Assembly: GCF_032104385.1 (NCBI RefSeq)
Contig: NZ_DAMCHJ010000009.1
Coordinates: forward strand, 61,693 to 125,692
Length of the DNA stretch: 64,000 nt
Source of the DNA: Tissierella sp032104385
Lineage (GTDB): Bacteria; Bacillota; Clostridia; Tissierellales; Tissierellaceae
Direction: 5' to 3'
The notes under the pieces: model-generated
The model's input: only the letters and a program-made list of their open reading frames with translations
What the model was told of the DNA's origin: nothing
Databases searched by the model: none
Position numbers and translations under genes: made by a program
Part shown: one piece after another, positions 35,259-44,790 of the stretch
Numbering within the stretch: the stretch's first letter is position 1
Layout: each line of letters opens with the position of its first letter

Positions 35259-36301
35259 GCTGCGTCACCTGCCTTTCTAGTTAGTGCATATAAGATAATA
35301 CCATTACTAATGATTATTCTTATTATTTCAGCCATACTTCCTTCTGATAAAATATTGATTACAGGAAGAGCAACAACAAGTAATCCTTGGAATAAAAAAG
35401 TACCAATTACTACGTGGATTATTTTTGCCTTTTGCAAAGTTGCACCACCTATTAATATTGAAGCAGCAGCAGGAAGTGCTACGTAAAGAGGTGAATTATA
35501 TAATTGTAAAAAACCAAAGGATTGACTATAAACTATAATGCCAATAGCGGCAAGAACAGTAGATAGGACTATACCTAAGAGTCTTTGTCTATCAACATTT
35601 ACACCATTGGAGGTTGCAAAGGCTTCGGAACTTCCAGCTACTTTCATAGCAGTACCTCTTTTGGATTTAGAGAATATCCAAACTATGCCAGCTAATAAGG
35701 CAAAGAATAGTATCAATCCAATTGGAATAATTTTTAACCATTCTGGCAGCCATTCTGGATTTAAAGATTTATCCAGTAAACCAGCCATTGAAGATTCTAA
35801 GGAAAGTGTAACACGAAGTCCTGATCCTCCCATTGCCCAAGTTAATTCTGGATTTCTAAAGGGAGCTACAAGCCAAAATATACACATAAAGGATACTATT
35901 GAGTAACCAACATAGTTACCTACAGTCATTTCCTGTCCTTTTACTTTATTGAGCATTAGACCATAAAGATAGCCTGCTACAACTGCTAAAGGAATTGCAA
36001 TAGCTAAAGCTACAAAAAAACTAGTCCATCCAGTGAGTCCAAGCTCAATACTAATTAAAGCACCAATAAGTCCAAATATTACTCCGAGAGGTAAGTTGAA
36101 ATTAATTCCTATACCAGATTGGATAGAAGGAACCATAGCTAATACCAAAATGGCATTCATACCAAATCTTGTAAATATATCTTTCCATATTCCTGATAGT
36201 GGAATATCCAGCATAGCAGCTGCAATTAATAAGACTATTAAAAAGGCCGAAATTATCAATCTAGGAAATCCTATTTTTTTATATATCTTCTTAAAATCCA
36301 T
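35255..36301 (-). CDS. ABC transporter permease, BMP (nucleoside-like) family, first subunit
   Basis: 348 residues with about nine membrane helices. The coupling segment SNGVNVDRQRLLGIVLSTVL parallels that of the second permease, so the two form the heterodimeric channel. It begins immediately after the ATPase gene stop and overlaps the second permease. No frameshift or truncation. Confidence 0.83.
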   Translation of the reverse strand: MDFKKIYKKIGFPRLIISAFLIVLLIAAAMLDIPLSGIWKDIFTRFGMNAILVLAMVPSIQSGIGINFNLPLGVIFGLIGALISIELGLTGWTSFFVALAIAIPLAVVAGYLYGLMLNKVKGQEMTVGNYVGYSIVSFMCIFWLVAPFRNPELTWAMGGSGLRVTLSLESSMAGLLDKSLNPEWLPEWLKIIPIGLILFFALLAGIVWIFSKSKRGTAMKVAGSSEAFATSNGVNVDRQRLLGIVLSTVLAAIGIIVYSQSFGFLQLYNSPLYVALPAAASILIGGATLQKAKIIHVVIGTFLFQGLLVVALPVINILSEGSMAEIIRIIISNGIILYALTRKAGDAA

Positions 36302-37885
36302 TTAACCCACCACCTTATCTATATCTTCTCCAGCCATGGCCAAACCAAAAGCTTCGTCTGATGCATCAGGTGGAAGTATAGCATGAACTTTTCCTTCTGC
36401 AATGATGGCAATTCTATCTGAAACTTGTCTTAATTCAGCTAATTCACTAGAGGTAATTATTATAGTCATATTAAGTTCTTTATTTAATTTAACTAAAGTA
36501 TCCAAAACCAATTTTTTAGCACCTATATCAATACCACGGGTAGGTTCTGATACCATTAGTATATCTGGATTTAGAGTTAGAGCACGGGCGATGCATACCT
36601 TTTGTTGATTTCCACCAGATAAGAATCTAGTATATTGACTGGGGCCTGTACATCTAATATCTAATTCTTCTATCATTTTGTCTGCATGAGATCTAATCTT
36701 TTTACTATCAACTATTTTCAAAGGGCCAACCTTATTGAGAAATTTATCTTGAATTTCAAGACTGGTAAATGCAATATTGAAATCAATAGGTTCATCTAAT
36801 AAGAGTCCTACACCTTTTCTATCCTCTGATAGGAAAGCAATGGAGTTATTCAGCATTTCTCTTGGATCATTTAATGGCATTTCTTTACCATCTTTTAATA
36901 TACTGCCCTTTGTAGGATAAAGACCCATTATTCCATTAGAGATACCAATTTTTCCATGACCAGCTAAACCCCCAAGACCTAAGATTTCACCTTTCCTTAT
37001 TTGAAGATTAACACCTTTTACTTTTTCACCTGGCATATTAACATGCAAATCCTTTAATTCTAGATATGGTTCGGTATCGGAATTTATATCTTTTTTTTCT
37101 GAAATAGTGGCAGTAATTTCTCTTCCTACCATAAGTTTTGCCATTTCAATAATATTGGTTTCAGAAGTCTTTACAGACTTAACTAAAGAACCATCTCTTA
37201 GGACGGTTATAGAATCTGTGACTTGCTTTATTTCATCTAGTCTATGGGTAATAAATAGAATTGCTATTCCCATATTTGATAGATTTTTTATAACATCTAA
37301 AAATTGAGCTGCCTCAGATTCAGTAAGTACAGCAGTTGGCTCATCTAATATTAAAAGTTTTAGATTTGATTTATCTATTTCTCTAGCAATTTCAATAAAT
37401 TGCATATAGCCAACAGGTAGCCCTGCTACTGGGAGATATTCATCTACTGTCATATTTAATTTGTTTAAAGCATTTTTAGCATCCTCTTTCATTTTAGGAG
37501 TATCTAATTTTTCCATTTTAGAACCTAAAATTTTAGATAGTAAAGTATGCTTAGTGTTTTCACGGTTTAACTTTATATTCTCTGTAATGGTGAATCCCGG
37601 AATAAGCATAAACTCTTGATGAACCATACCAATACCCATTTCCATAGCTTCTGTTGGAGTCTTGGGACTATATACTTTGCCATCGAAGAGCATTTCTCCT
37701 TCAAATCCTCCAGTAGAGTGAATAACTGGCATACCGAATAATATATTCATTAAAGTTGATTTACCAGCTCCATTTTCACCTACTAGTCCATGAATTTCTC
37801 CTTCTTCAATTGTCAAAGACACATCTTTTAGTACTTGATTACCGGAATAGTTTTTTCCTATATTTTTCATTTGGAGCAAAGCCAC
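36302..37885 (-). CDS. ABC transporter ATPase with two cassettes, RbsA/NupO type
   Basis: About 527 residues from GTG 37885, six bases after AAGGAGGT; the upstream ATG at 37924 lies in a hairpin and lacks a site. Cassette 1 (residues ~5-240) has GENGAGKST and LLILDEPTAVLT. Cassette 2 (~255-500) has a degenerate P-loop (GLAGHGKIGI) but an intact SGGNQQKV signature. The asymmetric pair is usual for sugar and nucleoside importers. Confidence 0.87.
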   Translation of the reverse strand: MALLQMKNIGKNYSGNQVLKDVSLTIEEGEIHGLVGENGAGKSTLMNILFGMPVIHSTGGFEGEMLFDGKVYSPKTPTEAMEMGIGMVHQEFMLIPGFTITENIKLNRENTKHTLLSKILGSKMEKLDTPKMKEDAKNALNKLNMTVDEYLPVAGLPVGYMQFIEIAREIDKSNLKLLILDEPTAVLTESEAAQFLDVIKNLSNMGIAILFITHRLDEIKQVTDSITVLRDGSLVKSVKTSETNIIEMAKLMVGREITATISEKKDINSDTEPYLELKDLHVNMPGEKVKGVNLQIRKGEILGLGGLAGHGKIGISNGIMGLYPTKGSILKDGKEMPLNDPREMLNNSIAFLSEDRKGVGLLLDEPIDFNIAFTSLEIQDKFLNKVGPLKIVDSKKIRSHADKMIEELDIRCTGPSQYTRFLSGGNQQKVCIARALTLNPDILMVSEPTRGIDIGAKKLVLDTLVKLNKELNMTIIITSSELAELRQVSDRIAIIAEGKVHAILPPDASDEAFGLAMAGEDIDKVVG

Positions 37886-37913
37886 TTTATTACCTCCTTT
37901 ATCTAAAGAGAAG

Positions 37914-37933
37914 GGAGTCGTCATAACGACTCC
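37914..37933 (-). promoter_or_regulatory. Intercistronic hairpin between binding protein and ATPase genes
   Basis: GGAGTCGT/ACGACTCC, an 8-bp GC-rich stem with a CATA loop, in the 63-base gap. Such hairpins often partly terminate or stabilise the upstream message so that more binding protein than ATPase is made. There is no T run. Confidence 0.5.
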
Positions 37934-37948
37934 TCATCTTTAATTTAT

Positions 37949-39109
37949 TTAAAATACTTGTGATCCTAGTACAAATAGTAAGAAGTTCGGAGTATTTTCA
38001 AGTTCTGAGAATTTAACCTCGTCATTCTTGTCATCAGTTACTTCTTTCATATAGTTAACTATAGAATCTTTATCAAATTTATCTATTTTACCTTCACAGT
38101 ATGCTTTAGCATATTCTACACCAGCTTCAATCATAGCTACGTTTGCAGGTCTATTCCAAGTACCAAATCTACCAGTACCGCCTTTTTCAGCTATTTTAGA
38201 TGATATTTGTTCTGAAAGATAATCTAAATCTCCAGCCTTATCAGCAGGAATTTCAATACCTAAAGCACCTGGATAAGCATGATATGGAGATGGACAACAT
38301 TGTTCAGGATAAATAGCACCAGTTTCAAGAGCTTGTTTGATTAAAGGCTCTTGCATAGCACAGTTTGTGCTAAAGAAAGCAGTATCTTTGCCATATTTTT
38401 CCACTTGTCTAGGAACATCTTCTAATATAAACTGTTGTGCACCAGGTACGCCAGCATCTGAAAGTGGGTCTGGAGCATCAACTTCAACAAATTCAAGACC
38501 TAATTCACCACAAGTTTTTTTGAATATATCTCTTCTAGCAGATAATAACTCATAGGACATATGTCTTGGGAATGAATAGTGTATAAATGTTTTAGCTCCC
38601 ATTTCTTTAGCTGTATGGACTACAGATTCACCACGTTGAAGTTGGTCTAATTCTAAGGCTATATCTGCACGAGAAGCTATTGCTTCTGGGTCTTCATGAG
38701 GTGCACCTAGAATAAATAACATATCAGGTCTAGTTTCTCTAACCTTGTCTATAGCTGCTGCAGCACCAGGAACTGCTTGAACAAAGATTATAGCTTTAAC
38801 ATCTTTATCTGCAGCTAATGAAGCAACTTGAGCAATAGTTGTTTCTTGTTCCTGAGCAAATTTATCAGGATAAGTAATGTGTTTAATCATATCACCATAT
38901 TTAGCTACCATTCTTTCACCGGCACGAAACTCTTCTTCTCCTTGAGATACAGTACCAGTTACAATACCGATTTTGTAATCAGTTTTCTCAACTACATCTC
39001 CTCCATCAGTTTTAGGTTCATCAACCACATCTGATGTAGTCTTGGCTCCACAGCCAGCAGATGTAATAACTAGCATGGTAACCAAGAATAATACTAATAT
39101 TTTTTTCAT
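37949..39109 (-). CDS. DUF3798/BMP-type substrate-binding lipoprotein
   Basis: 386 residues. A lipoprotein signal peptide ends in TSAGC (Cys20), after which a Thr/Asp-rich linker leads into a periplasmic-binding-type fold (KIGIVTGTVSQGEEEFRAGE). The sequence looks like the DUF3798 family, a branch of the sugar/nucleoside-type binding proteins of unknown ligand. First gene of the operon, with a good sigma-A promoter about 220 bases upstream. No purine riboswitch was recognised in that leader. Confidence 0.82.
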   Translation of the reverse strand: MKKILVLFLVTMLVITSAGCGAKTTSDVVDEPKTDGGDVVEKTDYKIGIVTGTVSQGEEEFRAGERMVAKYGDMIKHITYPDKFAQEQETTIAQVASLAADKDVKAIIFVQAVPGAAAAIDKVRETRPDMLFILGAPHEDPEAIASRADIALELDQLQRGESVVHTAKEMGAKTFIHYSFPRHMSYELLSARRDIFKKTCGELGLEFVEVDAPDPLSDAGVPGAQQFILEDVPRQVEKYGKDTAFFSTNCAMQEPLIKQALETGAIYPEQCCPSPYHAYPGALGIEIPADKAGDLDYLSEQISSKIAEKGGTGRFGTWNRPANVAMIEAGVEYAKAYCEGKIDKFDKDSIVNYMKEVTDDKNDEVKFSELENTPNFLLFVLGSQVF

Positions 39110-39510
39110 TTTTACTCCCCCTTCATTTTTATATATTTAACTCCCTTTCCGGGAGAAAAATAACTGAATACATAGATAATTATAAATAAATAAAAAGAAT
39201 CAATTATTAAGAAAATTCCAAATCAAAAAATTTTTATAAAAAAAGCCCAATCCAAAAGTGAATCTAGCTTAAATTATGGAAGTACGAACTATCATGTTGA
39301 TACTTTAATGTGGCAATCTGTTTAAATAAGTATAGTTTATTTTTATTAAATTGTCAATAAAAATATGACTATTTGTAGGAAGCTTACGGGTTATAAACTT
39401 ATATAATGGGTTGTTTTGCAAATAATAAAGAAATAAAAAATATTCAGGCTATTTTTTATTTGAAAGATTTGGTATTATAAGATTAAAAACAATGGGAATG
39501 GGGGCTTATT
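39110..39510. other. Divergent intergenic region (importer leader and pepF upstream)
   Basis: About 400 bases without a gene. It holds a minus-strand promoter (39329-39357), a ~210-base leader for the importer, and an AT-rich hairpin at 39431-39461 (12-bp arms AAATAAAAAATA/TATTTTTTATTT) just before pepF. A small dyad TATCA-ACA-TGATA lies in the importer leader near 39290. No riboswitch fold was recognised. Confidence 0.4.
39329..39357 (-). promoter_or_regulatory. Sigma-A promoter of the importer operon
   Basis: Read on the minus strand: TTGACA, 17 bases, TATACT. Transcription would start near 39322. Confidence 0.7.
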
Positions 39511-41208
39511 ATGTTAAAATTCAAGGATTACAAATATGATAGACCAGATTTATCTAAAGTTACTGATGAATTTGATGAATGCTTACAAAAATTTAGTGAG
39601 TCAAAATCCTTTGATGAGCAAAATGAAGTGATAAAAGAAATAAATAGAATAAGGAACCATCTAAATACCATGTCTACTTTAGTAAGTATTAGACATTCAA
39701 TTGATACAGAAGATGAATTCTATGTCAAAGAAAATGATTTCATTGATGAAAATTCTCCGAGGATTGAAAATTTAGTGTCTAAATTCTATAAGGAACTTGT
39801 TAATTCTAAATTTAGGGAAGAATTAGAAGATACTTGGGGGAAACAGTTATTTACTCTTGCAGAATTACAATTGCAAACTTTTTCAGAAGAAATAATTGAA
39901 GATTTAATTAAGGAAAACAAACTTGTAACAGAATATGATAAATTAGTTGCTTCAGCTAAATTAGATTTTGAAGGTGAAATAAGAAATTTAAGTCAAATGA
40001 AACCTTTTACAGAATCTAAAGATAGGGATATGAGAAAAAGAGCATCAGAAACTGTCAGTGGATTTTTTAGGGACAATGAAAAAGAATTCGATAGAATTTA
40101 TGATGAGTTAGTAAAAGTAAGAGATAATATGGCTAAAACTCTAGGATTTTCTAATTATGTAGAAATGGGATATAAAAGACTTGGAAGGTCAGATTATGAT
40201 GCTAATATGGTTGCTAATTATAGAAAGCAAGTATATGAAAGTCTAGTTCCATTTGTTGCAGAGTTAAAGGATAGACAAAGGAAAAGACTTGGACTTAAAG
40301 ATATGAAATATTATGATGAGCCCTTAGAATATTTAACAGGTAATGCAACACCAAAGGGAGATGCGGATTGGATACTTGAAAATGGGAAGAAAATGTACAG
40401 AGAATTATCTTCTGAGACCGATGAATTCTTTTCTTTTATGGTAGAAAGAGAATTACTGGACTTAGTCAGCAAAAAAGGAAAAATGGCTGGAGGATATTGT
40501 ACTATTATACCTGAGTATAAATCACCATTTATATTCTCTAATTTCAATGGCACATCTGGAGACATTGATGTATTAACTCATGAAGCTGGTCATGCTTTTC
40601 AATCCTATTTAAGTATGGGATTTGAATTGCCGGAATATGGATTCCCTACTTATGAAGCTTGTGAAATTCATTCAATGAGTATGGAATTTATTACTTGGCC
40701 ATGGATGGAGCTTTTCTTCCAAGATGAGGTAGACAAATATAAGTTTAGTCATTTAGCAGGTGCCATAAGCTTTATACCTTATGGAGTAACAGTTGATGAA
40801 TTCCAACATTATATATATGAAAATCCAAATGCTGCACCAGAGGAAAGAAAAGCTAAATGGAGAGATATAGAAAAGAAATATCTTCCATTTAGAGATTATG
40901 AAGATAATGAGTTTCTAGAAGATGGTGGATATTGGTTTAGACAAGGACATATTTTTAGCACTCCATTCTACTATATAGATTATACCTTAGCTCAAGTATG
41001 TGCATTCCAATTTTGGAATAAAACTAGAGAGAATAAAGAAAAGGCTTGGGAAGATTATCTTCGTCTTTGCAGAGCTGGAGGAAGTTTGCCTTTCCTAGAA
41101 TTAGTTAAACTAGCTAATCTAGATAATCCTTTTGTAGACGGTACAATAAAAAAGGTAGTAGAGCCTATTAAAAAATGGTTAGATAATGTAGACGATAGTA
41201 AATTTTAA
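39511..41208 (+). CDS. M3 family oligoendopeptidase (PepF-like)
   Basis: 565 residues. The zinc site is the HEAGH motif at about residues 357-361 with a downstream Glu in ACEIHSMSMEF. The helical N-terminal part (~1-200) is usual for the thimet/PepF group. No signal peptide; cytoplasmic enzyme trimming oligopeptides. ATG preceded by GGGGG. Monocistronic, ended by a palindromic repeat-terminator. Confidence 0.88.
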   Translation: MLKFKDYKYDRPDLSKVTDEFDECLQKFSESKSFDEQNEVIKEINRIRNHLNTMSTLVSIRHSIDTEDEFYVKENDFIDENSPRIENLVSKFYKELVNSKFREELEDTWGKQLFTLAELQLQTFSEEIIEDLIKENKLVTEYDKLVASAKLDFEGEIRNLSQMKPFTESKDRDMRKRASETVSGFFRDNEKEFDRIYDELVKVRDNMAKTLGFSNYVEMGYKRLGRSDYDANMVANYRKQVYESLVPFVAELKDRQRKRLGLKDMKYYDEPLEYLTGNATPKGDADWILENGKKMYRELSSETDEFFSFMVERELLDLVSKKGKMAGGYCTIIPEYKSPFIFSNFNGTSGDIDVLTHEAGHAFQSYLSMGFELPEYGFPTYEACEIHSMSMEFITWPWMELFFQDEVDKYKFSHLAGAISFIPYGVTVDEFQHYIYENPNAAPEERKAKWRDIEKKYLPFRDYEDNEFLEDGGYWFRQGHIFSTPFYYIDYTLAQVCAFQFWNKTRENKEKAWEDYLRLCRAGGSLPFLELVKLANLDNPFVDGTIKKVVEPIKKWLDNVDDSKF

Positions 41209-41222
41209 AAATCAATTATTTC

Positions 41223-41267
41223 AATAACTTCCTTTTCTGGTGCCAGGCACCAGAAAAGGAAGTTATT
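41223..41267. repeat. Palindromic repeat with GGTGCCAGGCACC core, copy 2 (also a terminator)
   Basis: 22-base perfect arms (41223-41244 and 41246-41267) around one A, followed by a T run. It shares AATAACTTC and the core with copy 1, and the 3' flank TTATTAGATTTATT with copy 3. Confidence 0.8.
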
Positions 41268-41393
41268 TTTTATTAGATTTATTTATTAAAGAAAGTTTAT
41301 CAAGTTAGAATTAGTTATATTTCTAAATCTTTATTTGTTTATTCTTAATATATAGAAATATTCAAATTATTTTAATTATTTTCACATATGAGA

Positions 41394-41422
41394 TTGACTT
41401 AAACAAAAATTGTTGATAAAAT
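41394..41422 (+). promoter_or_regulatory. Putative sigma-A promoter of the panB group
   Basis: TTGACT, 17 bases, TAAAAT. Predicted start of transcription is about 41429, at the left edge of the palindrome. Confidence 0.55.
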
Positions 41423-41428
41423 AAAGTT

Positions 41429-41465
41429 GTACCGTATTATAATACATAATACCGTATTACGGTAC
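41429..41465. promoter_or_regulatory. Operator-like double palindrome at the panB promoter
   Basis: Outer arms GTACCGTA (41429-41436) and TACGGTAC (41458-41465) bracket the element; an inner palindrome TACCGTATTACGGTA lies at 41450-41464, and TACCGTATTA occurs twice in direct orientation. Its place at the transcription start suggests a repressor site. It does not recur near the IclR gene. Confidence 0.5.
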
Positions 41466-41715
41466 AAAATATTAAAAATTATAACATAATAATGTATCAT
41501 ATAAAAAATCATATTCATAACAAGAGTTAACATTATAAACTGCAAATAACTAGCCTTTAAATATTCTTTCATAGTCAATGGTTTAATTCCACAAAATTTA
41601 AATATCACAGAATGATCAATTAATATATGAGTATTGAAATAAATAGGTATCAAAATAATATTACGATTATCAGTAGTATTATTTAAAATATAAAAATAAG
41701 AATAGGGGTGGCAAT

Positions 41716-42558
41716 ATGTCAGTGGAAAAAAAGAAGATGACGGTATCAGATTTTAAAAAGTATAAAGAGGAGGGGAGGATGTTTACTTATGTAACAGCAT
41801 ATGACTATACAACAGCTACTATTGTAAATGAAAGTAATTGTGAGGTCATACTTGTTGGAGATTCATTGGGAATGATAATGTTAGGATATGATGGGACAAC
41901 TTCCGTTACAATGGAAGATATGATACATCATATAAAACCAGTGGTGAAGGGTGCTCCTGACACATTTATAGTTGGAGATATGCCATTTGGTTCCTATAAT
42001 ATCAGCAAAGAACAAGCCATTGAAAATGCAAACAGATTATATAAGGAAACAGGGTGTGATTGTATAAAATTAGAAGGTGGAGCAGATATGGCAGATACAG
42101 TAGCTGCTATAGTAAAAGCAGGTATACCCGTAATGGGACATATAGGGCTTACACCACAAACGGCAGGAATGTTGGGAGGATTTAAGGTTCAAGGAGGAAG
42201 TCCAGAAGCAGCAAAACAACTTATAGATGATGCGAAGTTACTGGAGAAATCAGGTGCATTTTCAATAGTGGTAGAATGTGTACCAAAAGGAGTGGCAAAA
42301 GCATTAAGAGAAGCTGTAAGTATACCAATACTAGGAATAGGAGCTGGACCATATGTTGATTGCCAAGTATTAGTAACTCAAGATTTATTAGGTATGTATG
42401 GAAATCTTAAACCAAAGTTTGTAAAAGAGTTTGTTAATATAAGAAAAGAAATGGTAGATGGATTAAATAAATTTCATCAAGAGAGTATTGATGGAGTGTT
42501 TCCTTCAAAAGAATATTGTTTTAATGTAAATGTAGAAGGATTTGGAATAGAAGATTAA
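41716..42558 (+). CDS. panB: 3-methyl-2-oxobutanoate hydroxymethyltransferase
   Basis: 280 residues, standard PanB length. Signatures VTAYDYTTATIVNESN, LVGDSLGMIMLGYD and LEGGADMADTV cover the TIM-barrel active site and magnesium ligands. It adds a hydroxymethyl group from methylene-THF to ketoisovalerate, giving ketopantoate. panE follows after 26 bases and a BASS-family transporter after that; panC and panD are not here. Confidence 0.93.
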   Translation: MSVEKKKMTVSDFKKYKEEGRMFTYVTAYDYTTATIVNESNCEVILVGDSLGMIMLGYDGTTSVTMEDMIHHIKPVVKGAPDTFIVGDMPFGSYNISKEQAIENANRLYKETGCDCIKLEGGADMADTVAAIVKAGIPVMGHIGLTPQTAGMLGGFKVQGGSPEAAKQLIDDAKLLEKSGAFSIVVECVPKGVAKALREAVSIPILGIGAGPYVDCQVLVTQDLLGMYGNLKPKFVKEFVNIRKEMVDGLNKFHQESIDGVFPSKEYCFNVNVEGFGIED

Positions 42559-42584
42559 AATTTAAATATGGAGAGATGATTAAG

Positions 42585-43502
42585 ATGAGAATAGCCATAA
42601 TAGGATCAGGAGCCATGGGGAGTTTGTACGGAGGGATTTTAGCAGAGGCTGGAAACGAAGTTTATTTTATTGATGTCTTTGAAGAACATATAAATAAGAT
42701 AAATAATTATGGTTTATGTATAGTAGAAAATGGAGCAGAAAGATATATTAAAAATATTAAAGCTACAATAAATGTTAAAGAGATTGGAAAGGTTGATCTT
42801 GCTATAGTATTTGTAAAATCTACTATTACAGATATAGCTATGAAACAAAACAAAGATGTACTTGATAAAAATACCATTGTATTGACATTACAAAATGGAC
42901 TAGGGAATATAGAGAAAATCAACTCTGTTGTTGATATAAGTCAAATAGTTGCAGGTACTAGTTCAAATGGTGCTAGTATGATAGAACCTGGTAAAATTAA
43001 TCATGCAGGTAATGGAGGAACAACAATAGGGGAGATAGATGGTTCCATGACTGAGAGAATAAAAGAATTAGGTAAGATATTAAATATACCTAAACTAGGC
43101 CCAGTAAAGATATCAGATAATGTAATGGGAACGATATGGGACAAGTTGCTTGTAAATGCTGGGATCAATCCTTTAACAGCAATAACAGGTTTAAAGAACG
43201 GACAACTATTAGAAAATGAAGAAAGTATATTGTTGCTAGATAAGTTGGTTAATGAAGGCGTAGAAGTGGCAAAGGGTTTAGGAATTAAATTAGGATTTGA
43301 AGATTCAGAGTATTGTAAAAAGGTATGTAAGGCAACAGCTGAAAATATATCTTCTATGCTGGCAGATGTAATTAATAAAAGGAATACAGAGATTATGAAT
43401 ATCAATGGTGCTATTGTAAGAGAAGGAAGAAAGTTGAATATTCAAACACCTGCAAATGAAATGATGACGCATTTAGTTTTGTTGAAGGAAAAATATTATT
43501 GA
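42585..43502 (+). CDS. panE: 2-dehydropantoate 2-reductase
   Basis: About 305 residues from ATG 42585, nine bases after GGAGAG; ATG 42576 directly abuts that site. The NADPH loop is IIGSGAMGSLYGG at the N-terminus; LQNGLGNIEKI and DKLLVNAGINPLTAITG are family motifs with the catalytic Lys. It reduces ketopantoate to pantoate. It pairs with panB, giving a complete ketoisovalerate-to-pantoate branch. Confidence 0.88.
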   Translation: MRIAIIGSGAMGSLYGGILAEAGNEVYFIDVFEEHINKINNYGLCIVENGAERYIKNIKATINVKEIGKVDLAIVFVKSTITDIAMKQNKDVLDKNTIVLTLQNGLGNIEKINSVVDISQIVAGTSSNGASMIEPGKINHAGNGGTTIGEIDGSMTERIKELGKILNIPKLGPVKISDNVMGTIWDKLLVNAGINPLTAITGLKNGQLLENEESILLLDKLVNEGVEVAKGLGIKLGFEDSEYCKKVCKATAENISSMLADVINKRNTEIMNINGAIVREGRKLNIQTPANEMMTHLVLLKEKYY

Positions 43503-43655
43503 TTTCTTAATACATGTAATATATATCTTAGAGAATATGAGGATGAATATATCTAAAGATTGTTAATAGCTTACTATAGATTTATTAATAATCCAGTTCA
43601 AGTTCGAAGATAAATTTATATGATTTTGTTATGAATATTTGGGGAGGGGATACTC

Positions 43656-44618
43656 ATGAAAAATATGATAAAATTGATTTCCAAAAATCATGGTATTGTG
43701 CTTATCGTTTTTACTATATTTGCGTTTATTACACCAGAATTATTTATGTGGGTAAATACGAAAATTTTTGGACAGTCAGTGATTAATATTTTATTAGGTG
43801 TTATAATGTTTGGTATGGGTATTACGCTAATTTTAGATGATTTTAAGCTGGTATTTAAAAAACCAATTGATATAATTAAGGCAGGTTTTTTTCAGTTCAC
43901 CATTATGCCTTTATTAGCATTTTTATTATCAAAAATATTTGGTTTGGATGATGCACTTATGTTGGGAGTCGTATTGGTGGGAACATGTCCTGGTGGTACA
44001 GCATCAAATGTTATTACTTATCTTGCAGGAGGAGATGTAGCATTGTCTGTTGCTATGACAACATTTTCTACATTACTTGCTCCAATTTTAACTCCATTAA
44101 TAACATATGTATTAATTAATCGAAAGGTAGATTTTGATCCTAAGAGTATGTTTATTAGTATTATACAAATTGTTATTATTCCCATTTGTTTAGGATTAAT
44201 AATAAAATATTTACTAGAAGGAAAGTCAAATACTGTTGAAGAGTATATGCCAGCATTGTCTTCTATTGCAATTTCAAGTGTTGTAGCTGGCATTATTGCA
44301 AAGAATGTAGATGTCATATTAAGTTCTCTAGGAATAATTGTCGTAGTTGTTGTTATTCATAATTTATTAGGGTTGATGATTGGGTTTTTAGCAGGTAAAT
44401 TAACTGGTATGGGTCATAAGAAAAGTATTACTCTTGCAATAGAAGTGGGACTGCAAAACTCTGGATTAGCTTCATCACTTGCAGCAACACATTTTCCATC
44501 AATGCCTTTGGCAACTATTCCTGGTGCTTTATTTAGTGCTTGGCAAAATATTGCAGGTTCGATTTTTGCATGGTACATGAAAAATCAGGAGCTAAAAGAA
44601 AATAAAGCTAAAGTATAG
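43656..44618 (+). CDS. Bile acid:sodium symporter family transporter (possible PanS-like)
   Basis: 320 residues with about nine to ten membrane helices. VGTCPGGTASNVITYLAGGD is the unwound-helix motif of the BASS family, and GLQNSGLASSLA is the second conserved crossing. BASS proteins move bile acids, pyruvate or other organic acids with sodium. A ketopantoate/pantoate transporter of Salmonella (PanS) belongs to this family, so the location after panB-panE suggests pantoate or ketopantoate. A strong hairpin terminator follows. Confidence 0.8.
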   Translation: MKNMIKLISKNHGIVLIVFTIFAFITPELFMWVNTKIFGQSVINILLGVIMFGMGITLILDDFKLVFKKPIDIIKAGFFQFTIMPLLAFLLSKIFGLDDALMLGVVLVGTCPGGTASNVITYLAGGDVALSVAMTTFSTLLAPILTPLITYVLINRKVDFDPKSMFISIIQIVIIPICLGLIIKYLLEGKSNTVEEYMPALSSIAISSVVAGIIAKNVDVILSSLGIIVVVVVIHNLLGLMIGFLAGKLTGMGHKKSITLAIEVGLQNSGLASSLAATHFPSMPLATIPGALFSAWQNIAGSIFAWYMKNQELKENKAKV

Positions 44619-44644
44619 TACTTAAGTAATATAAGTATGGTTAC

Positions 44645-44689
44645 AATTATAAAGAGCAAATTTATTTTTTAGATTTGCTCTTTATAATT
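44645..44689. terminator. Bidirectional terminator
   Basis: 17-bp perfect stem (44645-44661 with 44673-44689) around an 11-base T-rich loop, between the convergent transporter and IclR genes. Confidence 0.8.
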
Positions 44690-44790
44690 TAAGCTATTAT
44701 AATAGTTTGCAATAATATACATTAGGTAAATTCTAGTTTAGAAAAACTTCTATTGATTTTATTATTATTAGTTATAAAAAGATAAAGGTA

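Larger units (their letters stand above)
41268..41715. other. Intergenic region upstream of panB
   Basis: About 450 AT-rich bases with no supported gene. It contains the putative panB promoter (41394-41422) and the palindromic operator candidate (41429-41465), leaving a leader of roughly 280 bases. A minus-strand open frame of 84 codons has no binding site and is not called. Confidence 0.4.

Noticed and set aside
39110..39321. Purine riboswitch in the importer leader
   Set aside because: Nucleoside-type importers often carry one, but the conserved junction sequences and paired loops were not found; the leader is plain AT-rich.
41399..41653. Minus-strand open frame of 84 codons upstream of panB
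   Set aside because: AT-rich, no binding site at its start, no family pattern, and it overlaps the panB promoter and palindrome.
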